Assembly: GCA_023136145.1 (NCBI GenBank)
Contig: JAGLRU010000323.1
Location: 1 to 10,602 of the forward strand
DNA: 10,602 nucleotides
Reading direction: 5' to 3'
Origin: Alphaproteobacteria bacterium
GTDB lineage: Bacteria > Pseudomonadota > Alphaproteobacteria > Micavibrionales > UBA2020
Under the pieces are notes generated by a model. The model was not told the origin of the DNA and did no database searches. It saw only the letters and a list, made by a program, of their open reading frames with translations. Positions 7,246-10,602 of the stretch are shown here, in pieces (the stretch's first letter is position 1; every line of letters starts with the position of its first letter). A program made the translations under genes and the position numbers.

Positions 7246-8733
7246 TCATTCACTCACCTCGGAAACAGCTGCACGCACTTCGCTCACGTCATCAAACGGC
7301 AGGACTTCGGTGCCAATAACCTGCCCCTGCTCATGACCTTTTCCGGCAATGACGAGAACGTCGTCCGGCTTCAGACGATGAACGGCAGCGCGGATGGCCT
7401 CCCGCCGTTCTGCGATCTCAGTCGCTCCCAAAGCACTTTTCATGATCTCGCTACGGACAAAGGCTGCATCCTCTGTACGCGGATTGTCATCGGTCACGAT
7501 CACATCGTCAGCCAACCGCACAGCAATCTCGCCCATCATCGAACGCTTACCACTGTCACGGTCACCACCGCAGCCGAACACAACATGAAGACGTCCCGGC
7601 GTGTGCGGACGAAGTGACTTCAGCATAGTTTCGAGTCCGTCTGGCGTATGGGCGAAATCGACATAGACAGGAGCACCGTTCGGATGATTAACGGCAAACT
7701 CCAACCGCCCACGAACGCTTTTCAGCCCCTCCAAAGCATGAACGGCCTGCTTCTGCTTGAGCTTGTTTTCGGGGTCTTCGGCAAGAACGATCCCAAGCGC
7801 ACAAAGAGCATTGAAAGCCTGAAAACTACCAATCAACAGCAATTTTATCTTATGTCGCTCTCCGAAGAGTGTAAATTCAATTAACTGCCCATCGGGCAAG
7901 ACGCTATGTTTTATCAGGCAAATATCCTTAGCTTTCTCACCAAAATCAATCACGCGGATACCACGTTCTTTGCAAATATCGCTCACAACACCAAAACAAG
8001 AAATACCGCTGTTGATAACAGCTATGCCACCTTCCATCATAACATTCTTAAACAGGCTCAGCTTTGCCTCCAGATACGCTTCCATCGTACCATGATAGTC
8101 CAGATGGTCGCGGGTCAGATTAGTAAAAGCGGCAACGGTAACGCGTAAGCCATCCAACCTGAACTGATCAAGCCCCACACTGGAGGCTTCGAGCGCAAGA
8201 TGAGTAACACCAGCAGCTTTCAACAAAGCGATCTCCGAATACAGCGTAACTGGTTCAGGAGATGTAAGATTACATTGGCGATTGATACCGACGGAAGCAC
8301 TAACACCCAAAGTACCCATGCAAGCAGCAGAATACTCCATCGACTGCCATATCTGGCGACAGAAATCGACAGTCGAGCTTTTGCCGTTAGTGCCAGTAAC
8401 AGCAGCTATTACATTCATTTGCCTGCCATAAAAAGCAGCTGCCATCCGAGAGAAACAACTGCGTGGTTTTGGAGCCTCCAGTGTAATGGCGGTGGATACC
8501 GGAAACACGGTTCCCTCTGGCGCGAGAATAGCAACAGCACCTTTTTCAAGAGCTTCCCCGATAAATTTTCGACCATCCAGTTTCGCGCCGGGAAAAGCTG
8601 CAAACAAATATCCCGCCTGCACTTTCCTCGAGTCTGCGGTTAGCCCGACAATTTCGATACCGCCAGCTCTATTTTTATCACTAATTTTCACCGTGTCGAT
8701 ATCAATGTCATCTATCAGTTCTAGGAGGTGCAT
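7246..8733 (-). CDS. murE: UDP-MurNAc-tripeptide synthetase MurE, meso-diaminopimelate type
   Basis: MurE is the cytoplasmic ATP-dependent ligase that adds the third stem-peptide residue to UDP-MurNAc-L-Ala-D-Glu. The 495-residue protein has the N-terminal UDP-binding domain with LTADSRKVQAGYLFAAFPG at 31-49. The ATPase domain has the P-loop TGTNGKSS at 113-120, LTSPEP at 156-161, LEASSVGLDQFR at 181-192, and NLTRDHLDYHG at 205-215 with Lys224 in the carbamylated-lysine position. The C-terminal domain has YVDFAHTPDGLE at 357-368, GCGGDRDSGKR at 387-397 and DDNPRTED at 415-422, with a late AGKGHEQG. DNPR is the motif known to select meso-diaminopimelate over lysine, so this is inferred to be the diaminopimelate-adding enzyme. 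The protein ends at normal MurE length, so it is not a MurE-MurF fusion. The start is ten bases after the ftsI stop. Confidence 0.98.
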   Translation of the reverse strand: MHLLELIDDIDIDTVKISDKNRAGGIEIVGLTADSRKVQAGYLFAAFPGAKLDGRKFIGEALEKGAVAILAPEGTVFPVSTAITLEAPKPRSCFSRMAAAFYGRQMNVIAAVTGTNGKSSTVDFCRQIWQSMEYSAACMGTLGVSASVGINRQCNLTSPEPVTLYSEIALLKAAGVTHLALEASSVGLDQFRLDGLRVTVAAFTNLTRDHLDYHGTMEAYLEAKLSLFKNVMMEGGIAVINSGISCFGVVSDICKERGIRVIDFGEKAKDICLIKHSVLPDGQLIEFTLFGERHKIKLLLIGSFQAFNALCALGIVLAEDPENKLKQKQAVHALEGLKSVRGRLEFAVNHPNGAPVYVDFAHTPDGLETMLKSLRPHTPGRLHVVFGCGGDRDSGKRSMMGEIAVRLADDVIVTDDNPRTEDAAFVRSEIMKSALGATEIAERREAIRAAVHRLKPDDVLVIAGKGHEQGQVIGTEVLPFDDVSEVRAAVSEVSE

Positions 8734-8738
8734 GGATT

Positions 8739-8745
8739 CTTCCTT
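8739..8745 (-). promoter_or_regulatory. Ribosome-binding site of murE
   Basis: AAGGAAG lies five bases before the murE ATG, overlapping the ftsI TAA stop. It supports the start at 8733. Confidence 0.75.
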
Positions 8746-10456
8746 ACTTCTTTTTTTCTTTTAGATAAACAGCCATTTCCTTTTCAATATCTTTGCGGGT
8801 GCGTTCGGTGTCTGGCAAAATCTGGTACAAAGGCCCCATCTGCTCAATCACCTGTGACACTACTGGCGCAGCCGTCAAACCCCCAGTCGCAGAAATACGT
8901 GTATTTTCCAACGACTTCGGCTCATCCAAAATCACCAGAACGGCATAACGCGGGTTTCGGATAGGAAATACACCAAGAAAAGAGGATAGCAGGATATCAC
9001 GCTTATATCTGCCACGAATATTTTTTTCTGCAGTTCCGGTTTTTCCACCAACGTTATATCCCTCAACCCATGCATTTTTGCCTGTGCCAGCGGCTACCGC
9101 CAATTCCAGCAATTTCCGCATCTGTCCAGAAGTTTCGGCCTTGATTACGCGCTCTCCAGTCGAAGCCGTAGGCAAATCTTCATCAGGTCTGAAAATAGTA
9201 ACTGTCGGCATAATTCCGCCATTGACGATGGCGGACGCAGCCCGTATCAGATGCAGCGGACTGACAGCGATGCCGTGACCGAAAGACGTTGCCATAGTAT
9301 CAATGTCTCGCCAGGGTGAGGGAGACAGCGTAAAACCCCTTTCTGGCAACTCGACCGGAACCCGATCCATAAAACCGAGAGTTTTGTAGAAATTTTTTAA
9401 ACCTTCATTACCTATAAAAGCAGCCATTTTGGCAGCACCGATATTAGAAGAATAAATAAAAATCTCAGGCACTGTCATCACGCGACGCTTCGGATGAGAG
9501 TCAGAAATTGTGAAACGTCCCTGCTTGATTGGATCGGTGGCATCGAATGTAGAGGAAAAACGAATCTTGCCGCTATTAAGAGCTGCGGCGATCGAAAAAA
9601 TCTTAAACGTCGATCCCATCTCAAAAACGCCCAGAGTGGCATTGTTGAACTTCTGCTCGTTCGTAGCATCACTAAAATGGTTCGGGTCAAAATCTGGCAA
9701 CGACACCAAAGCGATAATCTCACCAGTGTTAACATCCATCACTATACCAACGCCAGCCTTGGCACGAAATTTCCTGACTACCTTAATAAGCTCGCGACGA
9801 AGTATATACTGTACACGCAAGTCTATTGTTAACTGAAGTGAATCTCCAGACTCCGATAATTGCTTGTCAAAAAAATTTTCAATACCAGCGATGCCCTTGC
9901 CATCCATATCGGTATAGCCGACGACATGTGCTACCAGATTAGCATCAGGATATATGCGCCCAGCCATCTTCTTAAATCCCAAAGCCGGATTGCCAAGCGC
10001 ATTAATGGCATATTTCTGCTTCGGAGTAACATTGCGCTTTATCCAGACAAAACTCTTTTCAGAGGAAAGTTTCCGACGAATATCGCCTTCGTTCATATCC
10101 GGCAGAATGTCAGAAAGCTGCTGAGCCAGTGTTTCAGGAGAATCCACAAGCGTGGCGTTGACGTAAACAGCATCCATCTTCAGAGAGGATGCTATCAGAT
10201 TGCCGTTACGGTCAAAAATAGAGCCACGGAAAAATTTTCCGATTGGTTTGACATCTCCAACACCACTGACAGAAATTTCAACTTGGCTGGAAGGCTTAAG
10301 CAAAGTAAGTTCGACCAGACGCAGACAAACCGCCAAATAGCCCATCATCAAAAACATTGCAACTGTCAACAGGCGTAACTTAGCCGTATCTAGGGCCTGC
10401 GCGTGCGTACCACTGATGGATGATGTATTTTTCTGAAAAAAATCCATCACCATCAT
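8744..10456 (-). CDS. ftsI: Septal peptidoglycan transpeptidase FtsI (PBP3)
   Basis: FtsI is the class B penicillin-binding protein that crosslinks septal peptidoglycan. It is anchored in the inner membrane with its catalytic part in the periplasm, and works with FtsW. The 570-residue protein has a short cytoplasmic N-terminus, one membrane segment near 27-53, and the dimerisation/pedestal domain with the RGSIFDRNG motif at 77-85. The transpeptidase domain carries all three active-site motifs: STFK at 282-285 (catalytic Ser282), SSN at 336-338 and KTGT at 472-475. FtsI rather than another class B protein is supported by its position just before murE. The first of two adjacent ATGs was chosen because it makes an ATGA overlap with the upstream reading frame; starts one or three codons later cannot be excluded. 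The lysine-rich end (KEKKK) is encoded by an A-rich stretch. No break or missing motif is seen. Confidence 0.97.
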   Translation of the reverse strand: MMVMDFFQKNTSSISGTHAQALDTAKLRLLTVAMFLMMGYLAVCLRLVELTLLKPSSQVEISVSGVGDVKPIGKFFRGSIFDRNGNLIASSLKMDAVYVNATLVDSPETLAQQLSDILPDMNEGDIRRKLSSEKSFVWIKRNVTPKQKYAINALGNPALGFKKMAGRIYPDANLVAHVVGYTDMDGKGIAGIENFFDKQLSESGDSLQLTIDLRVQYILRRELIKVVRKFRAKAGVGIVMDVNTGEIIALVSLPDFDPNHFSDATNEQKFNNATLGVFEMGSTFKIFSIAAALNSGKIRFSSTFDATDPIKQGRFTISDSHPKRRVMTVPEIFIYSSNIGAAKMAAFIGNEGLKNFYKTLGFMDRVPVELPERGFTLSPSPWRDIDTMATSFGHGIAVSPLHLIRAASAIVNGGIMPTVTIFRPDEDLPTASTGERVIKAETSGQMRKLLELAVAAGTGKNAWVEGYNVGGKTGTAEKNIRGRYKRDILLSSFLGVFPIRNPRYAVLVILDEPKSLENTRISATGGLTAAPVVSQVIEQMGPLYQILPDTERTRKDIEKEMAVYLKEKKK

Positions 10457-10602
10457 TCAACCCCAAGACCTTTTATAACATCTCTGAAGAGGCGGACATT
10501 ATTCTTGAAATGATTAACGGGATTTTTATTAGGCAACACCACCACCGGAGGAGAAGAAGCGACTGTAATAACTTTTTTTTCCAGCTTCAGACTTCCAGCT
10601 TC
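10453..10602 (-). CDS. C-terminal end of an unidentified protein in the ftsL position, partial
   Basis: On the minus strand one reading frame is open from the window edge for 49 codons and stops with a TGA that overlaps the ftsI start as ATGA. The other two frames on this strand are stopped. The visible tail begins lysine- and glutamate-rich, then has a PPVVVLP stretch and a basic segment (KNNVRLFRDVIKGLG), with no membrane segment. In alphaproteobacteria the gene directly before ftsI is usually ftsL, a small single-pass divisome protein whose C-terminal tail varies. The usual FtsL segment near the WxxLNxP-like core is not visible in this part, so ftsL is an inference from position only. A 10-base direct repeat (TTCCAGCTTC on the plus strand, at 10579-10588 and 10593-10602) falls in different codon phases and does not make a protein repeat. 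Confidence 0.6.
   Translation of the reverse strand, partial: EAGSLKLEKKVITVASSPPVVVLPNKNPVNHFKNNVRLFRDVIKGLGVE

Noticed and set aside
6523..7617. A 364-codon open frame on the plus strand opposite mraY and the end of murE.
   Set aside because: It lies antisense to two well-supported genes, crosses their junction, is rich in His/Lys/Asn/Thr in the pattern of a mirrored frame, and shows no recognisable motif. It is a shadow of the coding strand.
7246..8733. Possible MurE-MurF fusion to explain the missing murF.
   Set aside because: The protein is 495 residues with a single set of Mur ligase motifs and a normal MurE C-terminus.
1..10602. Search for mobile elements, CRISPR arrays, tRNA or rRNA genes, or an unknown system.
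   Set aside because: Essentially every base is covered by conserved cell-wall and division genes. There are no inserted segments, repeat arrays or RNA-gene patterns.

Overview
The window holds one dense, co-directional gene block on the minus strand. It is the middle of a dcw (division and cell wall) cluster from an alphaproteobacterium. Identity rests on full-length proteins with intact family motifs and on gene order. The lineage call rests on details such as the FtsW N-terminus (a tryptophan triplet before the first membrane segment, then AASPSVAERIG) and the MraY N-terminus (NLFRYLTFRTGGA). Base composition looks moderate, below that of many free-living alphaproteobacteria. I cannot place the organism more precisely. 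MurE carries the DNPR motif, so the peptidoglycan should be of the meso-diaminopimelate type.

In transcription order (right to left) the layout is: the 3' end of an unidentified gene in the ftsL position (10453-10602), ftsI, murE, mraY, murD, ftsW, murG, murC, murB, and possibly the first codons of a following gene in the ddl position (1-23). Four junctions (partial gene/ftsI, murD/ftsW, murG/murC, murC/murB) are 4-bp ATGA stop-start overlaps. The remaining gaps are 3 to 31 bp. I see no internal terminator or promoter-sized gap, so the block reads as a single translationally coupled operon. No stretch over 300 bases lacks a gene.

The genes cover most of lipid II synthesis and use. MurB and MurC make UDP-MurNAc-L-Ala; MurD and MurE add D-Glu and meso-diaminopimelate; MraY and MurG make lipid I and lipid II at the inner membrane. 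FtsW polymerises and FtsI crosslinks the glycan at the division site.

The one real departure from the usual alphaproteobacterial order is the absence of murF, normally between murE and mraY, where only 27 bp remain here. I found no mobile element, CRISPR array, RNA gene, defence system or undescribed system. Apart from the murF gap this is an ordinary housekeeping region.
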